64,000 nt of DNA from Pyrus communis (taxonomy: Eukaryota; Streptophyta; Magnoliopsida; Rosales; Rosaceae), in contig NC_084803.1 of assembly GCF_963583255.1 (NCBI RefSeq), positions 25,332,428 through 25,396,427 on the forward strand, given 5' to 3'. Under the pieces are notes generated by a model. It saw only the letters and a list, made by a program, of their open reading frames with translations. It was not told the DNA's origin and did not search any database. The number at the start of each line of letters is the position of its first letter. Within the stretch, counting starts at the first letter, position 1. Below, in pieces: positions 43,835 to 56,100 of the stretch. A program made the position numbers and the translations under genes.

Positions 43835-45100
43835 TGTTGACCCTAAAAATTACAAAGCTACATGGCCCATAGGTTGAGAAATTATTGAGCTAACTACGTC
43901 ATTCTTGTGAATGCAGGCTTACCCACTTGCGACCGAGATTGGTCTGACGAGTAAAATAGATGTGATGGTGGTGTAGAATGCGTTGCTGAATTCTGCACTT
44001 CAGCAACTACAATTGAGGAAAGAACGCCTCTCAGCCTAGAGTTCTAAAACCTAAAGACAATGTTGCTTAATTAATTCACTGCGAAGTTCAGGATTTTCAG
44101 CACCAGGTTAGGCAACTTCAACTATGTTCATGAGAATATAAGTGCGTCAAGTCTGTATCAGGCTATAAGGGCAAAGATACTTTAAGGAGATGAGTGTCTG
44201 TATCGTAAATATTGTTCGGCCATCTGAATGCCGAACTCTGAAATGTACTTTAAAGTAATTGATCATAGAACACCTCACTTTGTTGGGGAAGCTAATGAAG
44301 TGACCTCTTTAGGCGAAAGAATTGAAGACTCTTCACTGGCTAAGACTTGGGTAGATAACGACTGAAATAGAAGTAGTGTTGTTCCACCGAACTGGAGGTA
44401 CTCCCATAACAATTGGTTTCACGACTCTAGTAATGTTCCAACGAATTGAAGAACACATTGATGTTCCAACGAAATGAATATATCCTGACCAAAGGGTTAG
44501 GATAATTAGAATTGTTCTCAAGGTTGTGAGAAGGGTTTCGCGTAAAGCAAGCTTTTTTGCGAAGCAGTTTGTTGAGTTTAAAGGGTCTCTCATGTTGCAG
44601 AACTACTTTTATTTATAGGTATGTATTTTGTGATAACCAAGCTTACTAAGGTATAGTCCTAATAGGACTACGCCTCCTCGACACCCACTTGGATATCCTT
44701 TGAAATTATCCTTTTGGTCCCTTCCTTAACTGAAGCTTGATCTCCATCCAATCTCAGATTTTTTTACTTGAACTAGGATTTTGAACCTAGTCACTTTGTG
44801 CACTTAATTCATTATTTGATCAGCCAGAGATTTCAATTCCTAGAATAATTCAAATCTTATCAAAACTTCATCCTAATTCTTGACAATTTTAACTTAACCA
44901 GGACTCAACTGAGTCACGTCTAAGTTTGATCCCTTAGCAGTCCTACTTTTATCAGGGCTCAGTCGAATTGATGCCCTTTTGGGCTGAGAGTGAACTGCCC
45001 TAAGGAATCATTTTTGGGCCGAGAGTCACGACCTTCTAACTTGAGTTATCTTTTCTCAGTCCAAATCCTGTATTTCAGGCCCAAACAAAAGTAAAGAATA
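43835..45100 (-). repeat. Old gypsy 5' LTR (left edge firm, right edge approximate)
   Basis: Starts on the plus strand at TGTTGACCCTAAAAATT next to the decayed primer site. Includes phrases typical of LTRs and three copies of ATGTTCCAACGAA.TGAA-like sequence near 44385-44480. The other end and its partner LTR were not located. Confidence 0.4.
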
Positions 45101-45491
45101 TCAGGAATGGTAGTAGTGAACCAAAACATGGTAAGGGCCAATCTATAGCTTGGTACACCTACGCAACATTCACAAGGACAAAAATATCGTTATCGTTGGA
45201 CACCCATTTGGCCGAAATGGAGAAACAAATATATCCTGTTTCTATAGTAATTTTTATACAATTAGAGGATATATCCCGGTTGCATGCATAATTTTTCTTC
45301 TGATTACCGCAACAAACCAATGGACAGAGGAAGAGTCGCAAAGGGAATCACCCCACTCGTCATTTTCAAATTAATTCGACGGAATGATTTTATCTTCCCA
45401 ACTGCTTTTACTTTCCACCCAACAGTTACCATATTTCTTCATAACTATAGGAAGCCAAGGTAAAAGTAAAACCCCTAAACAGTGCTGGTAA

Positions 45492-46114
45492 TTACAACTT
45501 TGTTCGGACATACATATTATAAGGCCGAGCAATTATTTGTTTTCTTTGTTTTGATGCAGCAGAAGAAGATAGTTTACGAGGTATGCATTTTCCTTTTACC
45601 GCTGCTTTCTCTCTATTCTCTTCTACTATTTCTGCAGCAAACCCAGCCTTGCTACTCCTTATCAATTTATTAATCAAATTATGCAGAACATGCTAATATG
45701 TATTACGAACAAAAATGACCATTTTCTAAGTATCATGAACACCAACCTTTCTTCATTGTAAAAATTTGATCTGTTAAGCACAGGCGCAGGGTCAGTCGAA
45801 ACTTGATCCTGATCTTTGATGGAGTCCATAATACTGCCAATAAAATACTCCTGCTCCTCTGCCTGTAAGTTCCCAAACCTTGGATTCTCAAACATGCATT
45901 TAATCATGTCCTCCTGCGCCACCGCTGCCTTCACCGCAGCCTTGTACACAACATCTTTATGAAAGCACTTGCAACTCTTCTTCACATGATCTGCTGCCCA
46001 TGTGTATTGCTTCACACACATACATGGTGCATGTTGGAAGATTCACACACCTAACTGATAACACTAGTCACATAAGAAAGAAAAGATCAATGCATGTTTA
46101 CCTGAGGAAGACAT
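45492..46114 (-). CDS. Possible small host gene, unrecognised
   Basis: A TATA box (CTATAAATG, 46225-46217) lies about 100 bases before an ATG at 46114. A tiny first exon (MSSSG, ending at 46102 with donor GTAAAC) could be followed by an exon within 46020-45740 (YTWAADHVKKSCKCFHKDVV, AAVAQEDMIKCMFENPRFG, EEQEYFIGSIMDSIKDQDQV), closing at GAAAG then GTTGGTG. A further exon may start after TTTGCTGCAG near 45637 (EIVEENREKAAVKGKC). Splice joins are tentative, and the acceptor of exon 2 is not obvious. Composition is gene-like and unlike the neighbouring repeats. I do not recognise a family; it could also be a fragment. Confidence 0.35.
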
Positions 46115-46216
46115 CGTTAATGGTTGCTTCAGAAAACTCTTTTACTCACTGAAAGCCTTTATGTTCTTATGGTGATAGAACCCTAATCTCAGAACGTGTC
46201 TTTGTGAGCATTTTTG

Positions 46217-46225
46217 CATTTATAG
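46217..46225 (-). promoter_or_regulatory. TATA box for the possible gene at 46114
   Basis: CTATAAATG on the minus strand, about 105 bases upstream of the ATG, a normal plant spacing. Confidence 0.4.
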
Positions 46226-46229
46226 AGGC

Positions 46230-47049
46230 AACGCAGCCAACTTCTATCTATCGTGGAAGAGTGGTTATTAACCCGTTGCCCCAAATCCTCGTAGACGTGG
46301 AGTGATGGAATGAACAAAGAAGTTATTTCCCAATATTTAGAATGTGTTTCCACAATAATTGGACATTAACTTTTCCACATATTAAAACTCTTAAGAATTA
46401 TATTATCAACACATAACCTCTCCTTTATTACAACTTGTTAAGTCCACGTAGGATTCTTACATTCTCTCACATGGACGCTAACTAGTTGTGGTTTTAAGGT
46501 TCCATGTCTAATATAAACTCATCCTTATGTGATCACGTTGAGTTTTACGCAATTAATGTCGTATTCACATTTACCAACAATCATTTGGGGATTGAACCTC
46601 AGAAAATAATACATGTACTAGTACTGTATTCACCCTGAGATCAAAGTTCTTAAACTCATGTCGTATAATGCAAGTGTATTCATCCATTTATACACATTTC
46701 TAATGACAATAAATAACTGGCATTTCTTTATTTCTCCCACATTTTGTCTAGTTTACCTCATTGATTAACTTCAGAACCACTGTCTTCAATCACTAGACTT
46801 TTCCAATTCAAGTTTCCTGCATGATAACACTCGAATAACACATTCTTTGGAATGATGATTATGCATTTATTTGATGTTAATCATTCTTCAAAATGAAAAC
46901 ACATTGTTAGCCATAAACTTGAAATGAACAAATGAAAATTAACTTGTACATGAAAGCCTTATTTACTCCCACACTTCTGTAGATTCAAAGTTTTTGTGCA
47001 GCCCATGTTTGCAACATGATCTTTAAACAACCCCACAACTAGTGGCTTT
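46230..47049. other. Intergenic, possible copia LTR remnant
   Basis: A purine tract GAAGTGTGGGAGTAAATAAG (minus strand, about 46980-46962) borders the copia fragment at 47050, so its 3' LTR probably occupies part of 46400-46965. No boundary confirmed. Confidence 0.35.
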
Positions 47050-48246
47050 GTTAATGGGTCGGCTATCATCAACTTTGTGTCTATGTGCTCAACAAAAATC
47101 TCTCATTTCTTCACATAATCTTTCACTGATAGATACTTGATGTCCATTAAACGAGTTGCTTCTGATTTCTTGTTGTTCTTTGAAAAGAACAGAGTTGCTT
47201 TGTTGTCACAAAATATGTTTAATGGCCTTGAAATGGTGTCAACCAATGTCATCAATGTGATGAGATTTTTCAGCCACATCCCTTTCTTCGTGGCTTCAAA
47301 CAAGGCTATGAATTCAACCTCTATTGTCGAGGTTGTGAGTGCCTTTTGCTTAGCACTTTTCCACGACACTGCAACTCCTACAAGAAGAAATACATATCCA
47401 TTTGTCGATTTTCTATTGTCAATGCAACTAGCAAAGTCAAAATCTGCATATCCCACAAGGCCTAAGTTTTGCACCCTTTTGTAAACCAACATATACGATT
47501 TAGTCATTTGCAAATACCTAATGCCTTTTTAGCAGCTACCCAATGTTGTTCTCCCAGATTCGATTGATATCTACCTAAACACTTATGGCATAAGCAAGAT
47601 CAGGTCTTGTGCAAACTTGACCATACATCAAGCTCCTAACTAAAGATGCATAGGGCTTGTTCATCATGCTTTGTTTTTCTAGTTTGTTTCATGGACTCTG
47701 TGACTTGTTAAGCCTATCTCCTTTGCCCATTGGAACCTCACCACCTGAACAACTTTGCATATTGAAACGTTGGAGCACCTTATCAATATATGCCTTTTGT
47801 GAGAGTCCAAGAAACCCTTTTGCCCTATCCCTGATTATTTCAATTCCCAAGACAAAAGAGGCATTTCCCATGTCCTTCATTTCAAAATTCTTGGACAGTA
47901 GAGCCTTAGTTTTAACTAGCAAATTAAAACAGTTGTCAGCTAGAAGGATGTCATCCACATATAGAATCAAAAATATGAATTTCGAGCCATATACCTTCAA
48001 GTGTATACAGTCATTGACTTTGTTCTCGTTGAAATCCGAGAGCTGTCACTTTTTCATCAAACTTTAAGAACCATTGCCTCGATGCCTTTTTAACTCCATA
48101 GATTGATTTGTTCAATCTACAAACCATTCTTTCTTCTCCTTCTTTTATGAAACCAATTGGCTATTCCATGAAAATTTCTTCATTCAAATCACCATTGAGA
48201 AAAGCCGTCTTCACGTCCATTTGGTGAAGTTCGAGATTGTAGTGTC
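47050..48246 (-). pseudogene. Decayed Ty1/copia reverse transcriptase and RNase H fragment
   Basis: Pieces in order on the minus strand: RT around 48240-48000 (HQMDVKTAFLNGDLNEEIF-like, VCRLNKSIYGVKKASRQW), RT end 48000-47689 (ILYVDDILLADN, EMKDMGNASFVLGIEI), then RNase H 47513-47103 (GLVGYADFDFASC, KSTNGYVFLLVG, TTSTIEVEFIALFEATK, CDNKATLFFSKNN). Several frameshifts and stops. The right end is cut at 48247 by a CACTA-like sequence. Confidence 0.85.
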
Positions 48247-48967
48247 ACTACTACAACATTAGCTTTAGGTGGCAGATGATGGTGACGGATATTAGAAAAA
48301 TTATGTCGGATAAATTATATCCGACACATCATTTAATTAGTGGTGGATAATAGAAAAATCCTGTTGATTATATTTGACATAAAGTCATGACGGATATTTA
48401 GTGGCAAATTCTGGCGGTTTTTAAGTTAATGGTGGCGGTTATAACTGACAGAAATTGACTATTTTATTATTTTACTTTTTGGTGGTTATTATTTTAGTAT
48501 TCCGGAGGTTATAACTGACACAAATGAGAATTTTATTATTTTAAAATGTTGTATTGATTAAAAATAAATAAATAAACACATATTTTAAATTTTTTTTTTC
48601 ACTCATGACCCTAAAGTCTAATGAACCCAATTCCCACGGGCCATAAATTTTCTGAGAGAATAATAACAACAGACTACAATCTGAAGCTCGATCATTTTTG
48701 TAATAAGAATTATGCTCCCTCACAAGCAAGCAACAAGATACAAAGAAATTCAAACAATTTTTTTCAATGCATCACAAAGCACATTGTATGGCACATAAAC
48801 ACACATGAACATCTGGATTTTGGTGTACTCTATCATATCTGATTTTATTATTTTAAAATGTTATATTGATTATAAATAAAAAAAACACATGTTTTAAATA
48901 TTTTTTTTTTCACTCATGGCCCTGTCAGATATAACCGACACGAACAAAGTAAAATTTTGGACGGCCG
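48247..48967 (+). mobile_element. CACTA-like (En/Spm) end with sub-terminal repeats
   Basis: Begins CACTACTACAACATTAG. Sub-terminal motifs GGTGGCAG, TGACGGATATTAG, GGTGGCGGTTATAACTGACA and GGAGGTTATAACTGACAC repeat in the next 270 bases. An 80-base AT-rich block ending TTTCACTCATG.CCCT appears twice (48530-48612, 48838-48921). The far end was not found. Confidence 0.5.
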
Positions 48968-50026
48968 CCAGAATAATCTCTGAATGTGTTTTTGTTGTGA
49001 TTTTTTACACATGCTATCTAAGAGTATATACAAACATATTTGACAGTTGGATCATTGAAACTAGTTTCGTAGAATGCATATCCTATCAAATTGATAGATT
49101 TAACAAACACTTAAGAGTTAATGTTATACTTCTATTAAGTATAAAATAAGATTTATCCACTAGTGTAAATATTTTAAATTGAAGATCGAATTCATTCATT
49201 GCATTCTTATAGGATCAAGGAGTGTAGCTGCAAAAAAATCATCAAAATCAGAGCTAAAATAACCGTTAAATTGTGATTTTTTGTTTATAATCATTGAAAA
49301 CTTTTGTTTCATTACCTAATCTCTGAATGTTTGTATTTTGCGATTTTTTACGTATGCGATCTTGGAGTGTGTACAAACAAGTTTGAAGGTTGGATCGTTG
49401 AAAAACGTTTCGTAGAATGCGTATCGCATCAAAACGGTAGATTAAACCAACACTTAAAGTTAGTGTTATACTTCCCCATCAAGTATAAAATAAGATTTTG
49501 TGGTATCCACTTGTGTAAATATTTTAAATTGAAGATCGAATTCATTCAATGCATTCTTATAGGGTCGGGGAGGCTGTAAAAAATCATCAAAGTCAAAGCT
49601 AAAATAACCGTTAAATTGTAATTTTTTGTTTACAACCGTCGAAAACTTTTGTTTTGTTACCTAATCTCTGAATGTTTGTTTCTTGTGATATTTTACGTAT
49701 GTGATCTCAGAGTGTGTACGAACAAGTTTGACGATTAGATCATTGAGAAAAGTTTCGTAGAATGTGTATCGTGTCAAAACAGTAGATTAATTAAACACTT
49801 CAGAATTAATGTTATACTTCCATTAAGTATAAAATAAGATTTTGTGGTATCCACTAGTGTAAATATTTTAAATTGAAGATCAAATTTATTCATTGCATTC
49901 TTATAGGGTCAAGGAGTGTAACTGTAAAAAATCATTAAAATCAGAGCTAAAATAACTGTTAAATTGTGATTTTTCGTTTATAACCGTTGAAATTTTTTGT
50001 TTTGTTACCTAATCTTTGAATGTTTG
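48968..50026 (+). repeat. Tandem array, three monomers of about 347 bases (left part)
   Basis: Monomers start near 48968, 49315 and 49660, with a fourth beginning at 50008. Each holds TAATCTCTGAATGT, ATTTTTTACGTATG.GATCT, TAGAATGCGTATCG, AATATTTTAAATTGAAGATC and CATTCTTATAGGGTC. The fourth is interrupted by element F. The first is the most diverged. Confidence 0.8.
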
Positions 50027-50888
50027 TGTAAACACGAAAAATTCCTGAAACAAGAAACAAGAATACCGTGTACAAAATATATTTTATGTTTAATGATTTT
50101 GGGGTTACAATCTCTTTGTAATTTGATCCTCTGATTCTATCTTCGTAGGGTGTAGGTTTGTGGATGAGCTATTGATCCAAAGGGCCGTCGGGGCTTGATC
50201 TAGGGATGAACAGTTGATGAACGGATCTTCGAGGGCTTTTGGGCTTGATCTTGAAGACTGGGTGTATGGATTTCTTCAAGGGGGCCGTCGGGGCTTGATC
50301 TTGAGGGTTGATGGATGAGCGGATCTTCAAGGGCTTTTGGGCCTAATCTTGAAGACTGATTGGATGTGTGGATTTGTTGAGGTTGTTGATCCAAAGGGTC
50401 GTTGGGGCTTGATCTTAGGACGAACGGATGATGAACACTTTCTTCAAGGGGCCGTCGGGGCTTGATCTTGAGTCGGCGGAAGTTCTTCAAGGGCCGTTGG
50501 CGCTTGACCTTGAAGGAGGGTTTGACGAAGAACGAAGAGTGTTTTCTTGATCCTTCGGGATTTTGCTTGAGAGCTTTAGAGTTTCAAGGCTTCAAGGTTT
50601 TGGTGTAATGTAAATTCCCTTCTTTCTTTCTCTTCTTCTTTCTTTTTTTCAAAATGAATGCCTTGGCTTCCTATTTATAGAATTCCAAAAATTGATTTTT
50701 GGATTTAAATAATCAGATGAAATAAATCATTTCTGCCAGGTAATGACACGTGTCCTATTTGATGACTTTTCCAATTTATTTCGATTTTTCGTTGAGTCAC
50801 ACGCTACATGTAAAATTTATGTGACACGTGAGCGTTGAAATTTTAATTATTGGTCAACATTCATTTCACCGAAATTTCGATGTCCACA
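50027..50888 (-). repeat. 3' LTR of element F
   Basis: TGTGGACATCG to GTTTACA on the minus strand, with CTATAAATAGG near 50672-50682 and about seven CTTCAAG...CTTGAAG motifs. Shorter than A's LTR because it has fewer of these motifs. Confidence 0.94.
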
Positions 50889-53009
50889 AATGCCCCCACT
50901 TCAAGGCGCGTCGTAGACATGTGCTTGTCCCGTGTAGAAGATGCGTTTTGAAGTCCCTTAATGTAGATGTCAACCCAAGGGCCGTCGGGGCTTGATCTTG
51001 AATTGGGCTGGAAATTTCTTCAAGGGCCATCGAGGCTTGATCTTGAGTTCGACTGGAAGATTTTCTGGCTTCCCCCAATCGTTGATTTTCCACAGGCTTA
51101 ACCTTGAACTGAGCTGGAGATTTCTTCAAGGGCCGTCGAGGCTTGATCTTGAGTTCGACTGGAAGATTTTCTGGTTTCCCCCAATCGTTGATTTTCCTTT
51201 GTGCTACTCTTGAACTGGGCAGCAGGAGATTTCTTCAAGGGCCATCGAGGCTTGATCTTGAGTTCGACTGGAAGATTTTCTGGTTTCCCCCAATCGTTGA
51301 TTTTCCTTTGTGCTACTCTTGAACTGGGCAGCAGGATTCTTTTGGTCTCCCCCGAAGGTCTGAGCTTACTCCTTTTATCTGTTTCTTTGTTCAATCTCTC
51401 CAATTCGTATTGAAGAGGGTTAGAGGATAGCTCAGCATATGCAGTTGTTGCTTGTCTCCACATGCCTCAATGTATCATTTTCACTTGCCTTACTTGCTCC
51501 CCTTTGCAGAAGTGGTCCCTTCTCTGGAAGTGTATCAACCTTTGAAGATGACTACTCGAGAGCAACGCTAGGTAAGCAACCAGGGAATAGATTCCAGGCA
51601 GTCGGTTCCAGATCAGAAGACTGACTCCAAGTGCCAGCTGATTGCTTCTTTCACTTTGCCATGCGAGTAAGAACAAGGACAAAGGAAAAGACAGGGAAAA
51701 AGCATGATATGAGATACCTTTGCTTTCAAAGAAGCAGCGAATGAATCAGCACATATATTTGTTGTGCTTGTCTCCACATGCTTCGATGTATTATTTTCAC
51801 TTGCTTTACTTTCTCCTTTTGCAGAAGTGGTATTTCCTTATGCAGGTTTGACATCTTTTCTTGTAGTATTTGTCCTCTGATGCAGGAGTTGAATGCAAAC
51901 CTTGCATTTGAATGGACCATCACTTCTTGGTGGCAGCGCAAGTTTGAGTGGAGGTTCCGACATATTGCTTTCTTTGTCCTTATCCTGGCAGGTGAAAACA
52001 AGGGCAAAGGAAAAGATAGGGAAAAAGCATGATATGAGATACCTTTGCTTTCGCCCTTGATGATATGAGATACCTTTGCTTTTGAAGAAGCGGTGAATGA
52101 ATCAGCACATGCTTCAATCTATCGTTTCCTCCTGGGTCATCTGTACTCCAGGCATCTGGTATCATATTTGGGGAAGAAGAAAAAATTGAGTATTTCGAAA
52201 GGCTTTGCTGGGAGTGCACCCTCAGAGGTGAGGAAGAGTTGGGCATTTTCTTCAGGTCTGCCTTGCCATAAAAGATGAAGGTCAACGTATATAGGGATTT
52301 CTTAATAGCAAGTGGTGGTACTGTTCTTTTACCCTTGTCGACAAACGTCTCTTCGATATCTGAACGACGCCTCTTTGATTTCTGAACGACGCCTCTTCGA
52401 TTTCTGAACGAGCGCCACTTTTGACAAAGTTGCACACGTTTTCTGAAAAGCAGAGAAAGCGTCGCCGAACTTTGCGCTTGTCGGCTAAAGACGTGTAGTT
52501 GCGATGATGGCCTCCACGTGTTTTCGACTTTGTCAGATATCTTTTGACAAAGTTGGACGCGTTTTCTGAAAAGCCGCGAACGCGTAAATTGGTGGTGTAG
52601 AAAGAGTGGTGTTGTGCAAAGATTGCAAAGGGATTTTGCTGTGTAATGCCTTGGTCACAGTCTTCCTTTGGTAGTGATGTCGCCGTGCCTCTTGCCGCTG
52701 CTTGGAGCTTGTTGCAGTGTGTCACTTTTACCGTGTGAGGTTATGCAAAAGACTGCAGCGAGTTTATGCTGTGTAGTGCCTTTTGATCATAATTTTCCTC
52801 GGTGGTGACGTTGTTGTGCCTCTTGTTGCTGCTTGCTGCACCGTCATCGCTGCACACCATTGCACTGTCTGTTGTCCTGTTGTTCAAGTTTTGTGGCTGT
52901 TTTTTTTTTTTTTTGCGATGTGACTGTACTTGAAGTTTTGAAGTTTCAAGTTGCCTACGTACCCTTGGTTGAGGAGGGATCAAGTCATGACGTAGTTCAA
53001 ATGAGTGAT

Positions 53010-53048
<39 letters not shown>

Positions 53049-53111
53049 ATGATGATGATTTTGCCGTACACAGTTTATGCTCTTGCGGGCCAGGAGCGTG
53101 GTGCATTTGCT
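50889..53111 (-). other. 3' non-coding region of element F
   Basis: Between pol and the 3' LTR. Purine tract GAAGTGGGGGCATT at 50889-50902. About 51010-51340 holds three tandem copies of a block near 100 bases containing GCTTGATCTTGAGTTCGACT and CCCCCAATCGTTGATTTTCC. Short duplicates (GATATGAGATACCTTTGCTT three times, 51707-52080) follow. A T-run of about 38 bases lies at 53012-53047. No antisense ORF like that of element A is found. Confidence 0.7.
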
Positions 53112-56100
53112 TTAGGGGTAGTAGCGCTTCAAAAATCTGCCGTTGATGGGGCCGATCTTCAACCCGTCTTCTGCCATGATTAAGTAGGCGCCATTGGTGT
53201 AGATCTCTTGTATTACGTAGGGTCCATCCCACTTTGATGTGAACTTGCTTTTTGTCTTATGAGTTGTAATGATAGGCCTACGCAATGCCAGCACGAGATC
53301 TCCGGCTTGGAAAGACCTTGGGCGGACTTTCTTGTTGAATGCCTTGGATAACCGTGCTTGGTAGCATTCCAAGTGTTGTTGAGCTTCGAGCCTTCTCTCA
53401 TCCAGCGCTTCCAACTCCTGAAGGCGCAACTTTGCATTTTTTTCATCAGTCAAGCCTTCTTGTATAGCCATCCTTAGTGAGGGGATTTGACTTTCAAGCG
53501 GTAGAACAGCTTCTACGCCATATACGAGAGAATAAGGTGTAGCTTGGGTAGGAGTCCTATGTGTAGTCCTATATGCCCAAAGTGCTTCACTTATTCTTTC
53601 ATGCCAGTCTCTCTTTGTTCGGCCGATTACCTTTTTCAGGAGGTTGCACAGCGTCTTGTTGAATGCTTCCGCAAGGCCGTTGGCCGGAGCATGATACATG
53701 GAAGACTTGTGCTGCTTGAACTTGTATTTGTCGCAAAGCTCGTCCACGAGTCGGTTGGAGAACTGTTTTCCGTTGTCAGTGATAATGTAGCGAGGCACCC
53801 CATATCGATGGATGATATGCTCCTTGATGAAACGAACAACAGTTTCCTTTTTTACTTCCCTTAAAGGCATGGCTTCAGCCCACTTGGAGAAGTAATCTGT
53901 TGCAGCTAGGATGTAAGCTTCCCCTGCAGATGATTTTGGCGTAATTGGTCCTACAACGTCCAATCCCCATGCGTCGAACGGCCATGAAGCAACTGTAGGG
54001 TGTAATGGTTCAGGCGGTTGATGTATGAAGTTGGCGTGGAATTGGCAGGCTTGGCACCTTTTGGCGTGTTCCAGGCAGTCCTTCACCATGCTCGGCCAGT
54101 AGTAACCCATTCTTTTAAGCTGGAAATGTAGCTTTGGTCCAGATTGATGTGCCCCACACACACCTGAATGTGCTTCTTCCATGGCTTGATTAACTTCTTC
54201 CTCACCTAGGCATCTCAGGAGCAGTCCTTCAAAAGAGCGTCGGTAGAGTGTTCCTTTGTAGTAAACGAAGCGAGGTGCTCGTCGACGTATTTCGGAACGG
54301 TGTCTAAGATCATCTGGAAGCTTTCCGTGCTCTAGGTAGTCGATCAGCGGCTGTCTCCACTCTTCAGCATCGACTGGAAGTACTGAGATGACATTTGTAT
54401 CATCTAGTGACATTTTATTAACGAGCGGAATCACCCATCTTTGGCAAACTGGCACGTCTGCAACTTCATCTTTTCCTAGTGTCATACTCGAGGCTAGATT
54501 GGCGAGAGCGTCTGCCATTTGATTTTCCTTTCTTGGCACATGTTCTAGTGTCACAGCTTCGAACTTTTGTAGCAGTTGGGTTGCTAGCCGGAAGTATGGG
54601 ACGAGATCATCTTTCCTCACCTCATACTCAGTTAAGAGTTGATTGATTATGAGCTTGGAATCGCCATATACCTCAAGAGCTGTGATTTCCATGTTGATCG
54701 CCATTTGGAGCCCGATGATCAATGCTTGGTACTCAGCAACATTGTTGGAGCATAGCTCATTCAGTTGGAAGGAGTAAGGTAGTATGTGCCTTTGTGGTGA
54801 CATAAATACTACTCCTGCCCCCGCTCCGTCTGCTCGTGCGGATCCGTCGAAGAACATCGTCCATGTCGGGAAGATGTCGATGTAGAACACCTCCTCGTCA
54901 GGCAAGTCGTCTGAGATTTTCCAATCAGCCGGGATTGGATGATCGGCAAGGAAGTCTGCTAGCGCTTGTCCCTTGACGGCTTTAGCTGGGACGTAGATGA
55001 TCTCATATTGATTAAGAAGCAAAGCCCATTTAGTGAGTCGCCCTGTCAAGACTGGCTTAGTCATAACGTACTTGACAGGGTCGGCTTTAGCAACCAAGTG
55101 GATGGTGTAAGCATGCATGTAATGTCTGAGTTTCTGAATGGCAAACACCAAAGCGAGGCACATCTTTTCTATTGGGGAATAGTTCAACTCAGCGCCGGTG
55201 AGAGTTCGACTGAGGTAGTAAAGTGCTAATTCTCTTTGGGATTCATTCTCTTGCGCCAAGAGTGCTCCGATTGAACTTTCCTGAGCAACAATATACAATA
55301 TGAGTGGTTTCCCGGGCACAGGTGCCCCCAGGACAGGTGGACTTGACAAATATTTCTTTATGCTTTCAAAAGCATTATGACATGCTTTGTCCCATACGAA
55401 TGGAACATCTTTCTTCATAAGGCGACTAAACGGTTGACAACGCCCTGCGAGGTTGGAGATGAAGCGTCTGATGAAGGCTAGCTGTCCTTGTAGACTTTTC
55501 AGGTCGTGCAGGTTTCTTGGCTCGGGCATGCTTTGAATGGCCTTGATCTTTGATTGGTCTACTTCAATACCACGGTGCTTGATGATGAAGCCGAGGAATT
55601 TTTCAGAGGTGACGCCAAACGCACACTTTAATGGGTTCATCTTGAGGTTGTATTTTCGCAGCCTTTCGAACACTATTCGCAGATCCTTCAAGTGTTCTGA
55701 TCTTTTCTTCGTCTTAACCACCACATCATCTACGTAACATTCTACGTTTTTGTGTAGCATGTCATTGAAGATTTTCTGCATTGCGCGTTGATACGTAGCT
55801 CCAGCGTTCTTTAGACCAAAGGGCATTACCTTGTAGCAGTAGATACCTTTTGGAGTACGAAAGGCTGTTAGTTCCTCGTCTTCGAGGGCCATGTGAATTT
55901 GATTGTACCCAGAAGAGCCATCCATGAATGATAATGCCTCATGGCCAGTGGTTGCATCCACCATGATTTCAATGATTGGCAAGGGGAAGTCATCCTTTGG
56001 GCAAGCATCGTTGAGGTCCCGGAAGTCTACGCAAACACGTATTTGTCCTGATTTTTTAAGGACAATGACGATGTTGGAGATCCACTTGGGGTATTGCACT

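Noticed and set aside
52985..53047. Long T-run as a transcription terminator or processed-pseudogene tail
   Set aside because: It is an A-run in element F's own orientation, in a region shared with element A, which has a similar run near 5709.
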